Source: Campylobacterota bacterium (GTDB lineage Bacteria; Campylobacterota; Campylobacteria; Campylobacterales; Arcobacteraceae). From it: DNA of 64,000 nucleotides. This document shows, one piece after another, positions 27,211 to 34,996 of this stretch. The first letter of the stretch is position 1, and each line of letters starts with the position of its first letter. The translations under genes and the position numbers were made by a program. The DNA lies in contig QMKX01000003.1 in the NCBI GenBank assembly GCA_003643835.1, positions 21,755 to 85,754 on the forward strand, in the 5' to 3' direction. The notes under the pieces are model-generated. The model saw only the letters and a list, made by a program, of their open reading frames with translations. It was not told the DNA's origin and ran no database searches.

Positions 27211-27747
27211 GTGTTAGAAGGAATAGTTAGAGATAGTATTGTAAAACAAGCTACAAAACAGTTTAGACGAGATGGTTATCTAATTGCAAATATTTATGGC
27301 AAAGATTTGCCAAACATCAATGGAGCATTTAAGACAAATGATTTTATAAGATTTATGAAAAATAAAAAAGAGTTAGCATTTGATATTAAAGTAGGAGATG
27401 AAACAAAAAAAGTAGTCGTGCAAGAGTATCAAAAACATCCAGTCAGAGGTGATTTATTGCATGTTGATATGATGATAGTCCAAGATGACGTCAAAGCATT
27501 TTTTCAAGTGCCAGTTACAGTTCAGGGCACACCAAAAGGTCTTAAAAACAAAGGCATATTTGTGTTCCACAGAAAGAGAGTTAAAGTCAAGGCTTTATAT
27601 AAAGATCTGCCAAAGTCATTTCATATAATGATAGATGATTTGGATACAGGCAACAATGTATTGATAAGAGACCTTGATATCCCAGAAAATATATCTTGCT
27701 TTTTGGACGATAGAGTTCCAGTTGTGGGTGTGATAAAGGCAAAATAG
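27211..27747 (+). CDS. rplY: 50S ribosomal protein L25/CTC
   Basis: 178-residue 5S-rRNA-binding protein. The N-terminal L25 domain (residues 1-90, VKQATKQFRRDGYLIANIYG) is followed by the TL5/CTC extension, as in the longer general-stress form of L25. Initiates at GTG 27211, preceded by AAAAGG; no ATG is better placed. Its stop shares one base with the pth start. The rplY-pth-lptG order is, from memory, conserved in Campylobacter. Confidence 0.95.
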   Translation: MLEGIVRDSIVKQATKQFRRDGYLIANIYGKDLPNINGAFKTNDFIRFMKNKKELAFDIKVGDETKKVVVQEYQKHPVRGDLLHVDMMIVQDDVKAFFQVPVTVQGTPKGLKNKGIFVFHRKRVKVKALYKDLPKSFHIMIDDLDTGNNVLIRDLDIPENISCFLDDRVPVVGVIKAK

Positions 27748-28310
27748 TGTATCTTGTAGCAGGACTTGGAAATCCTGGGCTGTTGTCAAAATACAATCGC
27801 CACAATGTAGGCTTTTTGATGATAGACAAAATCATCAAAAATAGCCAAACTATAGCCAAATTTCAAGACAAGTTCCGGTCAAAATTTCTAAAAAATGAAA
27901 GCATACTATATATTAAACCTCAAACATATATGAACTTAAGTGGCCAAGCGATATATGTTATAAAAAATTATTATAAAATAAAACTTGAAGATATAGTAGT
28001 CATACATGATGATATTGATCTACCTTTTGGTGCAATTAAGCTTAAAACTGGGGGCAGTAGTGGTGGGCACAACGGACTAAAAAGTATTGATGATTGTGTT
28101 GGAAATAATTACACAAGAGTGCGTATAGGAGTAGGCGAAAACGAAAGAGATCAAGATAGCTCAACATTTGTTTTGTCAAATTTTACAAACAAACAAATAG
28201 AGCAGTTAGATGACATAGCCATACATATAAAAGAGTGCATAGACGCTTGGCTAAAAACAGATGATATAAATAAAATAAAATCCATATATACAAAAAAGGC
28301 TACACTATGA
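27747..28310 (+). CDS. pth: Peptidyl-tRNA hydrolase
   Basis: 187-residue enzyme that recycles peptidyl-tRNA released from stalled ribosomes. VAGLGNPGLLSKYNRHNVGF gives the substrate Asn and the catalytic His (RHNVGF). KPQTYMNLSGQAI and HDDIDLPFG carry the Asn and Asp of the active site, and GGSSGGHNGLKSI is also conserved. GTG start at 27747 on the last base of rplY. Overlaps lptG by four bases. Confidence 0.96.
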   Translation: MYLVAGLGNPGLLSKYNRHNVGFLMIDKIIKNSQTIAKFQDKFRSKFLKNESILYIKPQTYMNLSGQAIYVIKNYYKIKLEDIVVIHDDIDLPFGAIKLKTGGSSGGHNGLKSIDDCVGNNYTRVRIGVGENERDQDSSTFVLSNFTNKQIEQLDDIAIHIKECIDAWLKTDDINKIKSIYTKKATL

Positions 28311-29362
28311 GTTTGGCATTTAAGTATATAGGGTTAAAATATCTCAAATCTTTTTTGATAGTATTTTTAAGTTTGTTGATATTTTTTGTCAGTATGGATA
28401 TCATGGCAGTATTTAACAAGCTGCCATCTTCGGCTGGTTTGAAGCTGTTGTATATCTTGAATAGTGCTCATTTTCAAGCTACAATTATAGTTCCGCTTGC
28501 TATTTTGTTTGGGTTTGTGTTATTTGTGTTAAATCTTATTAAGAATAATATTTTTACTGCTATTTATTCGGTTGGGTTGTCAAAAATAGATCTTATGAAA
28601 CCTGTATTTTTTATAGCTTTTGCCATAACATCGCTTATGCTTGTCACACAGAGCACCCAATTGGCATATGCCGAAGATGTAAAAAAAAGAATACTCAAAG
28701 GAACCTATTTTGATACTCAAAAAGATAATATTTTTTTAAAATACGATGACTTTTTTGTATATTTTGGGAAACTATACCCGCTTCAAAAAAAAGCAACAAA
28801 TATAAAAATATTTAAAATAATTGAAAATAAGCTTATATATGAAATAGAAGCTAATACCGCAACATATGAAAACAATGCTTGGATACTTAAAGATGTAAAA
28901 ACAATCATACAAGATAAAGAAAACGGCTTAAAAATAATAAAAAACAAAAGCAAAACTATATTAGAAGGTTTTAAGCCAAAAATTATGGATAAGGTGTATG
29001 AAGTAAAAAATAGATACTCAATAATAGATGCTATAGATACATACAGCCTATTAAGAACGCAAAATATAGATACAAATGCCATAAGAGCGTCATTTTATTG
29101 GAGTGCAATTTTGCCATTTTTTGTATTGTGTGGCATCGTGCTTATATTCAGCTATATTTCAACAAATGCAAGATTTTTTGACAAAAATTTATTTGTATTG
29201 AGTTCATTGGGATTTTCTATATTCTTATGGGGTGTGTTGTTCTTTCTCTACAAGTTATCAAGCAGCAATAAAATTTTGCCTGAGTTGTCTTTGTTGTTGC
29301 CTTTTATATTGTTAAATGTTATAACGATTTGGATATATAACAACAAAAAAGGTAACTTATGA
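28307..29362 (+). CDS. lptG: LPS export permease LptG (LptF/LptG family)
   Basis: 351-residue inner-membrane permease of the Lpt machine that extracts LPS for transport to the outer membrane. Pattern: three N-terminal helices (KYLKSFLIVFLSLLIFF and following), a periplasmic beta-jellyroll (about residues 120-260, NAWILKDVKTIIQDKENG) and three C-terminal helices. IYSVGLSKIDLMKP is the cytoplasmic coupling-helix region. LptF and LptG are hard to tell apart; the rplY-pth neighbourhood supports LptG. Four-base overlaps on both sides. Confidence 0.87.
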   Translation: MSLAFKYIGLKYLKSFLIVFLSLLIFFVSMDIMAVFNKLPSSAGLKLLYILNSAHFQATIIVPLAILFGFVLFVLNLIKNNIFTAIYSVGLSKIDLMKPVFFIAFAITSLMLVTQSTQLAYAEDVKKRILKGTYFDTQKDNIFLKYDDFFVYFGKLYPLQKKATNIKIFKIIENKLIYEIEANTATYENNAWILKDVKTIIQDKENGLKIIKNKSKTILEGFKPKIMDKVYEVKNRYSIIDAIDTYSLLRTQNIDTNAIRASFYWSAILPFFVLCGIVLIFSYISTNARFFDKNLFVLSSLGFSIFLWGVLFFLYKLSSSNKILPELSLLLPFILLNVITIWIYNNKKGNL

Positions 29363-29775
29363 TTGAAAGTTTCGGTATTACTATATTGAATATATACAAC
29401 AACAAGGCTCATATTTTGTTGTGTAAGTCTGCTAAATCAAGAATAAAATGGGGTTTTGTGAAAGGAAAAACGAAAAAACAAGAGATACCAAAGCAAACTG
29501 CAATACGTGAATTTAAAGAAGAAACAGGTATAGTTATAGAGTATGAAAAGCTTGTTGATATATTTTTTTATACAAGCGAAAGTATAAATATCGGTATATA
29601 TCTTGTGCATAAAGCTGACATAAAAAATATAGATAGGTATTTTAATATAGAAAAATTAAAGTCAAAATTTACAGATACTGAAAATAGTGAGGTTAGGTTT
29701 TTTGATATAGACAACTTGCCACCAATAAAAAACAAACAAATAGATATAATAAACCAAATAAGGAGTGCCATATGA
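29359..29775 (+). CDS. Nudix hydrolase
   Basis: 138-residue pyrophosphohydrolase. The Nudix box fits exactly: Gly, five residues, Glu, seven residues, then REFKEETGI (in VKGKTKKQE...REFKEETGI). Glu residues there bind Mg2+. The overall pattern (WGFVKGK at the substrate side) resembles Ap4A hydrolases of the dNTP/diadenosine type, but specificity is uncertain. Coupled by four-base overlaps to lptG and ribBA. Confidence 0.88.
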   Translation: MIESFGITILNIYNNKAHILLCKSAKSRIKWGFVKGKTKKQEIPKQTAIREFKEETGIVIEYEKLVDIFFYTSESINIGIYLVHKADIKNIDRYFNIEKLKSKFTDTENSEVRFFDIDNLPPIKNKQIDIINQIRSAI

Positions 29776-30806
29776 GTTCAACAAAAAGAGTGCAAGAAGC
29801 AATACAAGAGATAAAAAAAGGCAATATGATAATAATGTTAGATGATGAAAATAGAGAAAATGAGGGCGACTTAGTATATGCTGGCACATTTAGCACTGCT
29901 CAAAAGGTAAATTTTTTAGCTACACACGCAAAAGGACTCATATGCGTAACAGTCAAATCTACAACAGCAAATAGGTTAGAATTAAATCATATGGTCACAC
30001 AAAACAACTCATCATACCAAACAGCCTTTACAGTATCGGTTGATTGTAAAAAAGCAACCACAGGCATAAGCGCAAAAGAACGAGATGACACTATTAAAAT
30101 ACTCTCAAATCCTCGAAGTAAACCAAGCGAACTTGTGAGGCCTGGGCATATATTTCCTCTCATAGCAAAAGATGGCGGTGTTCTTGAAAGAACAGGTCAC
30201 ACTGAAGGCTCTACAGATATATGCATGTTGTCTGGCATCAAAGAGATAGCGGTGATATGTGAGATTATGAAAGAAGATGGAACTATGGCAAGACGCGATG
30301 ATTTAGATATATTCGCTAAAAAACACAATATCAAACAACTTTATATATCTGATATAGTCTCATATAGACTGTCAAACGAATCACTTATAGAGCAAACAAA
30401 TGAAACAAAACAGACCTTTTTTGGAATAGATGTGATCAAAAAAAGTTTCAAAGACCATCTGAGCAATAATCATGAAGTTATAATATTTGGCAAAATTGGC
30501 AAAATTGTAAATGTTAGATTTCATCCAGTGTCGTTTGATAAAGAGTTGCTTGAAGATAAACAAAAGTTTGATTATATGGCAAATAGTATTAAATATCTTC
30601 AAGCAAACACTGGGTTGTTGATATTTATGGATCATAATCAGCAAGCAAATGATATAAAAAAAGATTTTGGTTTGGGTGCTGGTATATTAAAAAAACTTAA
30701 TATCACAAATATAAATTTGCTTGTAAGTCAAAAAATAGAACATATATTTAAAGCGATTGATGGGTTTGGTATAATTATAGATAGCGAGGTTGTTGTAAAA
30801 CAATAA
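29772..30806 (+). CDS. ribB: 3,4-dihydroxy-2-butanone 4-phosphate synthase with degenerate GTP cyclohydrolase II domain
   Basis: 344 residues. Residues 1-200 form an intact RibB domain (LDDENRENEGDL for metal and substrate, RTGHTEGSTD for the catalytic His-Thr-Glu) that makes the four-carbon unit of riboflavin from ribulose 5-phosphate. The remainder aligns with GTP cyclohydrolase II but lacks its zinc cysteines: the position of H-S-x-C-L-T-G-D reads FHPVSFDKE and no Cys-Asp-Cys follows. Only the late DFGLGAGILKKL resembles the family (D-Y-G-x-G-A-Q-I-L). A separate RibA would be needed elsewhere. Similar hybrid proteins are known in this phylum. Confidence 0.9.
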   Translation: MSSTKRVQEAIQEIKKGNMIIMLDDENRENEGDLVYAGTFSTAQKVNFLATHAKGLICVTVKSTTANRLELNHMVTQNNSSYQTAFTVSVDCKKATTGISAKERDDTIKILSNPRSKPSELVRPGHIFPLIAKDGGVLERTGHTEGSTDICMLSGIKEIAVICEIMKEDGTMARRDDLDIFAKKHNIKQLYISDIVSYRLSNESLIEQTNETKQTFFGIDVIKKSFKDHLSNNHEVIIFGKIGKIVNVRFHPVSFDKELLEDKQKFDYMANSIKYLQANTGLLIFMDHNQQANDIKKDFGLGAGILKKLNITNINLLVSQKIEHIFKAIDGFGIIIDSEVVVKQ

Positions 30807-30814
30807 AACATAAA

Positions 30815-31879
30815 GTGCTTTTGTATATACATATACCTTTTTGTGATAGTAAGTGTTATTATTGTGATTTTAATTCGTATGTAAAACTACATCATCTACA
30901 CAAACAATATATTGATGTTTTACTTGATGAACTAAAACAAAAAATACAAAAATACAAAATATCAAAATTTGACACAGTATTTATAGGCGGCGGCACTCCT
31001 AGCTGTATAGATGCAAAACTTTTTGGTCCTGTATTTAAGCTAATTCAAGGTTATATTTCAAAGCAAACAGAAATAACTATAGAAGCAAATCCTTCCACTG
31101 CTACAAAAAAATGGCTTGAATTTATGAAAAATATGGGAGTAAATAGATTGAGTTTGGGTGTTCAAAGCTTAAGAGATGATAAGCTAAAATATTTAGGTAG
31201 AAATCATACTAAAGATATAGCCATTGACACTATAAACACAGCTAAAATGGTTGGTTTTGAAAATATAAACTGCGATATTATTTATAATGTCAAAGGAGAT
31301 ACTAAAAAAAATCTAACACAAGATATTGAAGATATACTCAAATTGGATATACAACATATAAGTTTATATAGCTTAACCATAGAAAAAGGAACAATATTTT
31401 CAAAAAAAAACGAAAAATCACAAAACAACAAAGATAAATTAGTATCAAATATAATGAAAAGTAATTTTTTTTTTCAATATGAGGTATCTGCTTGGGCAAA
31501 AAAAAAGAGTTTTATATGTAAACACAATTTGGGTTATTGGAAATATAAACCATATTTGGGTATAGGAGCAGGGGCAGTAAGCTGTATAAAAAATGAACGG
31601 TATAAGAATAAAAAAAATATACTAAAATATTTAAATAATTCACAAAATGTGCAAAGTTTTGAAACTTTATCAAAAGAGGAAATAATAACAGAAAAAACGT
31701 TGCTCGGATTAAGATCTATAGTTGGTTGTAGTATTGATATTTATAATGACAAACAAAAAGATTATATATATGAGCTTATCGTTGCAAACAAATTAAAAAT
31801 CAATAACAATAGAATATTTGCTATTGATTATATGATAGCAGATGAGTTAAGTTTGTATGTATTGGGAAGTTCTTTCTAA
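30815..31879 (+). CDS. hemW: Radical SAM heme chaperone HemW-like protein
   Basis: 354-residue radical SAM protein. The cluster motif is Cys10-x3-Cys14-x2-Cys17 in IPFCDSKCYYCDF. GGGTPS, ITIEANPS, NRLSLGVQSLRDDKLKYLGRNH and NCDIIYNV are typical of the HemN/HemW family. HemW is a heme chaperone, unlike the coproporphyrinogen dehydrogenase HemN, and the short N-terminus favours HemW. GTG start at 30815, eight bases after the ribB stop; no clear Shine-Dalgarno. Confidence 0.85.
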   Translation: MLLYIHIPFCDSKCYYCDFNSYVKLHHLHKQYIDVLLDELKQKIQKYKISKFDTVFIGGGTPSCIDAKLFGPVFKLIQGYISKQTEITIEANPSTATKKWLEFMKNMGVNRLSLGVQSLRDDKLKYLGRNHTKDIAIDTINTAKMVGFENINCDIIYNVKGDTKKNLTQDIEDILKLDIQHISLYSLTIEKGTIFSKKNEKSQNNKDKLVSNIMKSNFFFQYEVSAWAKKKSFICKHNLGYWKYKPYLGIGAGAVSCIKNERYKNKKNILKYLNNSQNVQSFETLSKEEIITEKTLLGLRSIVGCSIDIYNDKQKDYIYELIVANKLKINNNRIFAIDYMIADELSLYVLGSSF

Positions 31880-31930
31880 GATAGTTAGTGCTTAAAAATA
31901 AGCCAAAAGGTCAGTTTAAGAAAGTTATGT

Positions 31931-31936
31931 TATAAT
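31931..31936 (+). promoter_or_regulatory. -10 box of the amino-acid ABC transporter-putA operon
   Basis: TATAAT preceded by TTATGT. Transcription would begin near 31943, directly at an inverted repeat ATTAGTT-TC-AACTAAT (31944-31959) that could act as an operator or 5' hairpin. About 55 bases of leader precede the binding-protein ATG. Confidence 0.55.
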
Positions 31937-31997
31937 TTTTAACATTAGTTTCAACTAATTTTGATGGCGGTATGTAGAACAAACAAAAAGGAAAAAT

Positions 31998-32888
31998 ATG
32001 AAAACAAATAAGATATTATTATTATTGATAATGGTGGTTTTTGTAATGGTGGGGTGTAATGACCAGCCAAAACAAGCACAAGCGACAAAGGTAGTCAAAG
32101 CAAGCGAGCCTGCAAAAGCAGCGAAAACTGGCGGTGATATGCTAGATAAAGTTATCAAATCAGGCAAGCTAAATTGTGGTGTGGTGCTAGACTTTCCACC
32201 TATGGGGTATTTTGACAAAGCAAACAAACCAGCAGGGTTTGATGTGGATTATTGCAACGACTTAGCCAAAGTTTTGGGTGTAGATGCAAATGTTTTGAAC
32301 TTGACATGGGGCGATAGGATACCCTCTTTGGTATCTGGCAAGACAGATGTAGTCATAGGTTCTACTTCGGATACTTTAGAGCGAGCCAAATCTGTAGGAT
32401 TTTCATATCCATACTTCGTGTTTAAGTTTCAAGTCATATCTAAAAGCGACAAAAATATAAACTCATTTGATGATCTTAAAAATGTCAAAGTAGGAGCAGC
32501 ACTAGGGACTACATATGAGACAGAGTATCTAGCATATGCAGAAAAAAAGGGTTGGGGCAAAGACAATTACACAGCATTTAAAAGTGAAAACGATGCCTAT
32601 CTAGGACTTCATCAAGGCAAAGTAGATGCTCTAATATCTACAAACACAAACATAGCCACCAAACTTCAGACAGACGAGTTCAAGGATTTTGTAGCTGGTC
32701 CATTTGTGCCAAATTATGACGATGTTGTAGGATTGATAGCCAAACGAAGCGAGACTGCTTGGATAAACTATCTAAACCTGTTTTTGATACATCAGATAAG
32801 AGATGGTGGCATGAACAAAGCATACAACAAACACTTCGGTAGCGATGCTCCACAAAGCTTGATACAGTCACTAAGAGACAACAAATAG
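31998..32888 (+). CDS. Amino-acid ABC transporter substrate-binding lipoprotein
   Basis: 296-residue family 3 solute-binding protein. A lipoprotein signal (ILLLLIMVVFVMVGC-ND) with the lipobox Cys20 anchors it in the membrane. The mature protein has the periplasmic binding fold for polar amino acids: GVVLDFPPMGYFDKANKPAGFDVD (given as PPMGYFD, GFDVDY), ARAKS-type hinge ERAKSVGFSYPY, and KVGAALGTTYE. Specificity (glutamate, glutamine, proline or others) is not readable. AAAAGGAAA precedes the ATG. Heads the ABC-putA-EamA operon. Confidence 0.88.
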   Translation: MKTNKILLLLIMVVFVMVGCNDQPKQAQATKVVKASEPAKAAKTGGDMLDKVIKSGKLNCGVVLDFPPMGYFDKANKPAGFDVDYCNDLAKVLGVDANVLNLTWGDRIPSLVSGKTDVVIGSTSDTLERAKSVGFSYPYFVFKFQVISKSDKNINSFDDLKNVKVGAALGTTYETEYLAYAEKKGWGKDNYTAFKSENDAYLGLHQGKVDALISTNTNIATKLQTDEFKDFVAGPFVPNYDDVVGLIAKRSETAWINYLNLFLIHQIRDGGMNKAYNKHFGSDAPQSLIQSLRDNK

Positions 32889-32896
32889 ATTGATAT

Positions 32897-32924
32897 AAGC
32901 TCGTAGTATATAACTTATGAGCTT
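32897..32924 (+). other. Intercistronic hairpin between binding-protein and permease genes
   Basis: AAGCTCGTAG and CTTATGAGCTT-type arms (32897-32906 and 32915-32924) pair at 8 of 10 positions around an AT loop. There is no U-run, so it is more likely an mRNA-stabilising or partial-attenuation hairpin than a full terminator. Such hairpins often keep the binding protein more abundant than the permeases. Confidence 0.4.
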
Positions 32925-32939
32925 GATGATATATAGTTT

Positions 32940-33611
32940 ATGGGTGATTATCAGTTTCATTGGGGCGTGGCATTTGACGCCATGCCACAACTACTTCAAG
33001 GAGCATGGACTACTATACATGTCTCCGTGCTATCTATGTTAGTAGGCATAATAATCGCTATATTTTTAAGTTTAGGCAAGATGTCAAAATCAAAAGTTCT
33101 GTATGGTATAGCAAACACATGGATAGAAATAGCTAGAAATACTCCGGCTTTGTTTCAGATATATATGGCGTATTTTGGTTTGGGTGCCTTCGGTATCCAT
33201 CTTAGTCCATATTTTGCTGTGTTTTCGGCACTTGTGTTTATCAATGCTGGCTATCTCGCAGAGACATTTCGCGGTGGTTTTAACTCAATTCCACAAACAC
33301 AATATAGTGCTTCCAAATCTCTGGGGTTAAAACCATATCAAGTATATAGATATATCATATTGCCACAAATGTTTAGGCGAATTTACCACCCACTTACAAA
33401 TCAGTTTGTGTGGTCTATTCTCATGAGCTCTTTGGGTATATTGGTAGGTATGAGCGAGCTTTCTGGCGAGACACAAAGACTTCAGTCGCTGTCGTTTCGG
33501 ACTTTGGAGTTTTTCATAGTAGCGGCGATTTTGTATTATGTCATCACAAAGCTAGTGCTACTAGGGTCTGATATCACTGCAAAGATATTTTTCAAAGGCG
33601 ACATATCATGA
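32940..33611 (+). CDS. Amino-acid ABC transporter permease, first subunit
   Basis: 223-residue HisM/GlnP-type permease with five membrane helices. The N-terminal GAWTTIHVSVLSMLVGI, ARNTPALFQIYMAYFGLG and the coupling-helix EAA-like loop (AETFRGGFNSIPQTQYSASKSLGL) are present. Pairs with the next permease. Start ATG 32940 lacks a strong Shine-Dalgarno. Overlaps the second permease by four bases. Confidence 0.9.
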   Translation: MGDYQFHWGVAFDAMPQLLQGAWTTIHVSVLSMLVGIIIAIFLSLGKMSKSKVLYGIANTWIEIARNTPALFQIYMAYFGLGAFGIHLSPYFAVFSALVFINAGYLAETFRGGFNSIPQTQYSASKSLGLKPYQVYRYIILPQMFRRIYHPLTNQFVWSILMSSLGILVGMSELSGETQRLQSLSFRTLEFFIVAAILYYVITKLVLLGSDITAKIFFKGDIS

Positions 33612-34258
33612 GTTTGTTTACTCCGCTGTCTATGAACGATGTGCCGTTTATCCTACAAGGTGTGCTTAACACTATATATATATCGGTTGTAGCCATAACC
33701 ATAGGCACAATTCTTGGGGCTATTGTAGGGTTTGCTAGAGCAGAGTCAAACAGATACATAAACTTTTTGTTTGGGTTAGTGCTAGATATATTTAGGACTG
33801 TTCCGCTCATCATCCAGCTGATACTTTTCTCTACATATATTGGAGTGTCTGGCTATCCATTGAGTCCTTTTGTCGCTGGGTCTATTGTGCTGTCGCTTTA
33901 TACTATGGCATTTATGTCCGAAGTTTTTCGTGGGGGCTTTGAAAGTGTGCCAAATACTATGAGAACTGCTTCTAGAAGTTTAGGTATGAGCTACTGGCAA
34001 ACTATACGATATATAAGGTTTCCTATAGGACTTCGCACTGTATTTGCCTCGTGGTTGGGTGTAGCTTTGAGTGTCATCAAAGACTCAGCTTTGGTATCGG
34101 TCATAGGGTATATGGAGTTACTTCGCACAGGCGAACAGCTCATATCACGAACACAACAACCTTTGCAGATACTCATAGGTATAGGGGTGTTTTATTTTGT
34201 CATATCATACCCGCTATCAAAATACGGACAACACAAAGAGAGGAGCATGGCTATATGA
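33608..34258 (+). CDS. Amino-acid ABC transporter permease, second subunit
   Basis: 216-residue HisM/GlnP-type permease paralogous to its upstream neighbour. Shared signatures are ILQGVLNTIYISVVAITIG, FRTVPLIIQLILF and the coupling loop SEVFRGGFESVPNTMRTASRSLGM. Five membrane helices. The stop overlaps the ATP-binding subunit start (ATGA at 34255-34258). Confidence 0.9.
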   Translation: MSLFTPLSMNDVPFILQGVLNTIYISVVAITIGTILGAIVGFARAESNRYINFLFGLVLDIFRTVPLIIQLILFSTYIGVSGYPLSPFVAGSIVLSLYTMAFMSEVFRGGFESVPNTMRTASRSLGMSYWQTIRYIRFPIGLRTVFASWLGVALSVIKDSALVSVIGYMELLRTGEQLISRTQQPLQILIGIGVFYFVISYPLSKYGQHKERSMAI

Positions 34259-34980
34259 TACAGATACAAGGGGTTCACAAATCGTTTGGTGAGTTGGAGG
34301 TGCTAAAGGGTATAGACTTAGAGGTTCAAAAAGGCGAGGTCATCAGTATAATAGGAGCAAGCGGTAGTGGTAAGTCTACTTTGTTGTATTGTATCAATGC
34401 TATAGAAAAGATACAACAAGGTAACATAATAGTAGATGGCGTAGATGTGCATGACAAAAAAACAAACCAAAATAAGCTACGAGAAAAGCTAGGTATGGTG
34501 TTTCAGCAGTGGAACTCTTTTCCACATATGACTGTGCTAGAAAACACAGCCCTAGCTCCACGAGTGGTGCAGGGTTTATCAAAAGAAGAAGCTATGAGTG
34601 TAGCAAAAAAGGAGCTAGAGCATGTAGGTTTAGGCGACAAACTAGATGTCTATCCTACTCGTATGTCTGGCGGACAACAGCAGCGACTTGCCATCGCACG
34701 AGCACTTGCTATGAAGCCTGATTATATGTTGTTTGATGAGGTTACATCAGCACTTGATCCAGAGCTAGTAGGCGAAGTGTTAGATACTTTGAGGTTGCTA
34801 CAAAACGATGGTATGACTATGATTACTGTCACCCATGAGATAGCCTTTGCCAAAGAGGTATCAAACAGAGTTGCCTTTTTTCACCAAGGTATCATAGAGG
34901 AGATAGGCCACCCCACGCAAGTTATTGAAAATCCACAAAGGGAACATACCAAACAATTTTTAAGCAAAGTGCTAATCTAA
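34255..34980 (+). CDS. Amino-acid ABC transporter ATP-binding protein
   Basis: 241-residue GlnQ-type ATPase. Walker A IIGASGSGKST, Q-loop MVFQQWNSFPHM, signature MSGGQQQRLAIARALA, Walker B YMLFDEVTSALDPE and the H-loop VTHE are intact. Start chosen at ATG 34255 (MIQIQGVHKSFG), overlapping the permease stop; the reading frame is open far upstream but that part matches nothing. AGAGAGGAG lies upstream. Confidence 0.93.
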   Translation: MIQIQGVHKSFGELEVLKGIDLEVQKGEVISIIGASGSGKSTLLYCINAIEKIQQGNIIVDGVDVHDKKTNQNKLREKLGMVFQQWNSFPHMTVLENTALAPRVVQGLSKEEAMSVAKKELEHVGLGDKLDVYPTRMSGGQQQRLAIARALAMKPDYMLFDEVTSALDPELVGEVLDTLRLLQNDGMTMITVTHEIAFAKEVSNRVAFFHQGIIEEIGHPTQVIENPQREHTKQFLSKVLI

Positions 34981-34996
34981 CAACAAAGGGGCAAAG

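Noticed and set aside
31944..31959. ATTAGTT-TC-AACTAAT as a terminator of hemW
   Set aside because: Seven-base arms with a two-base loop cannot fold well as RNA; more likely a protein-binding site or chance, since it lies just downstream of a -10 box.
34051..34254. 68-codon N-terminal extension of the ABC ATPase
   Set aside because: The extra residues match no part of the family and lie inside the permease gene; ATG 34255 begins the ordinary ATPase domain.
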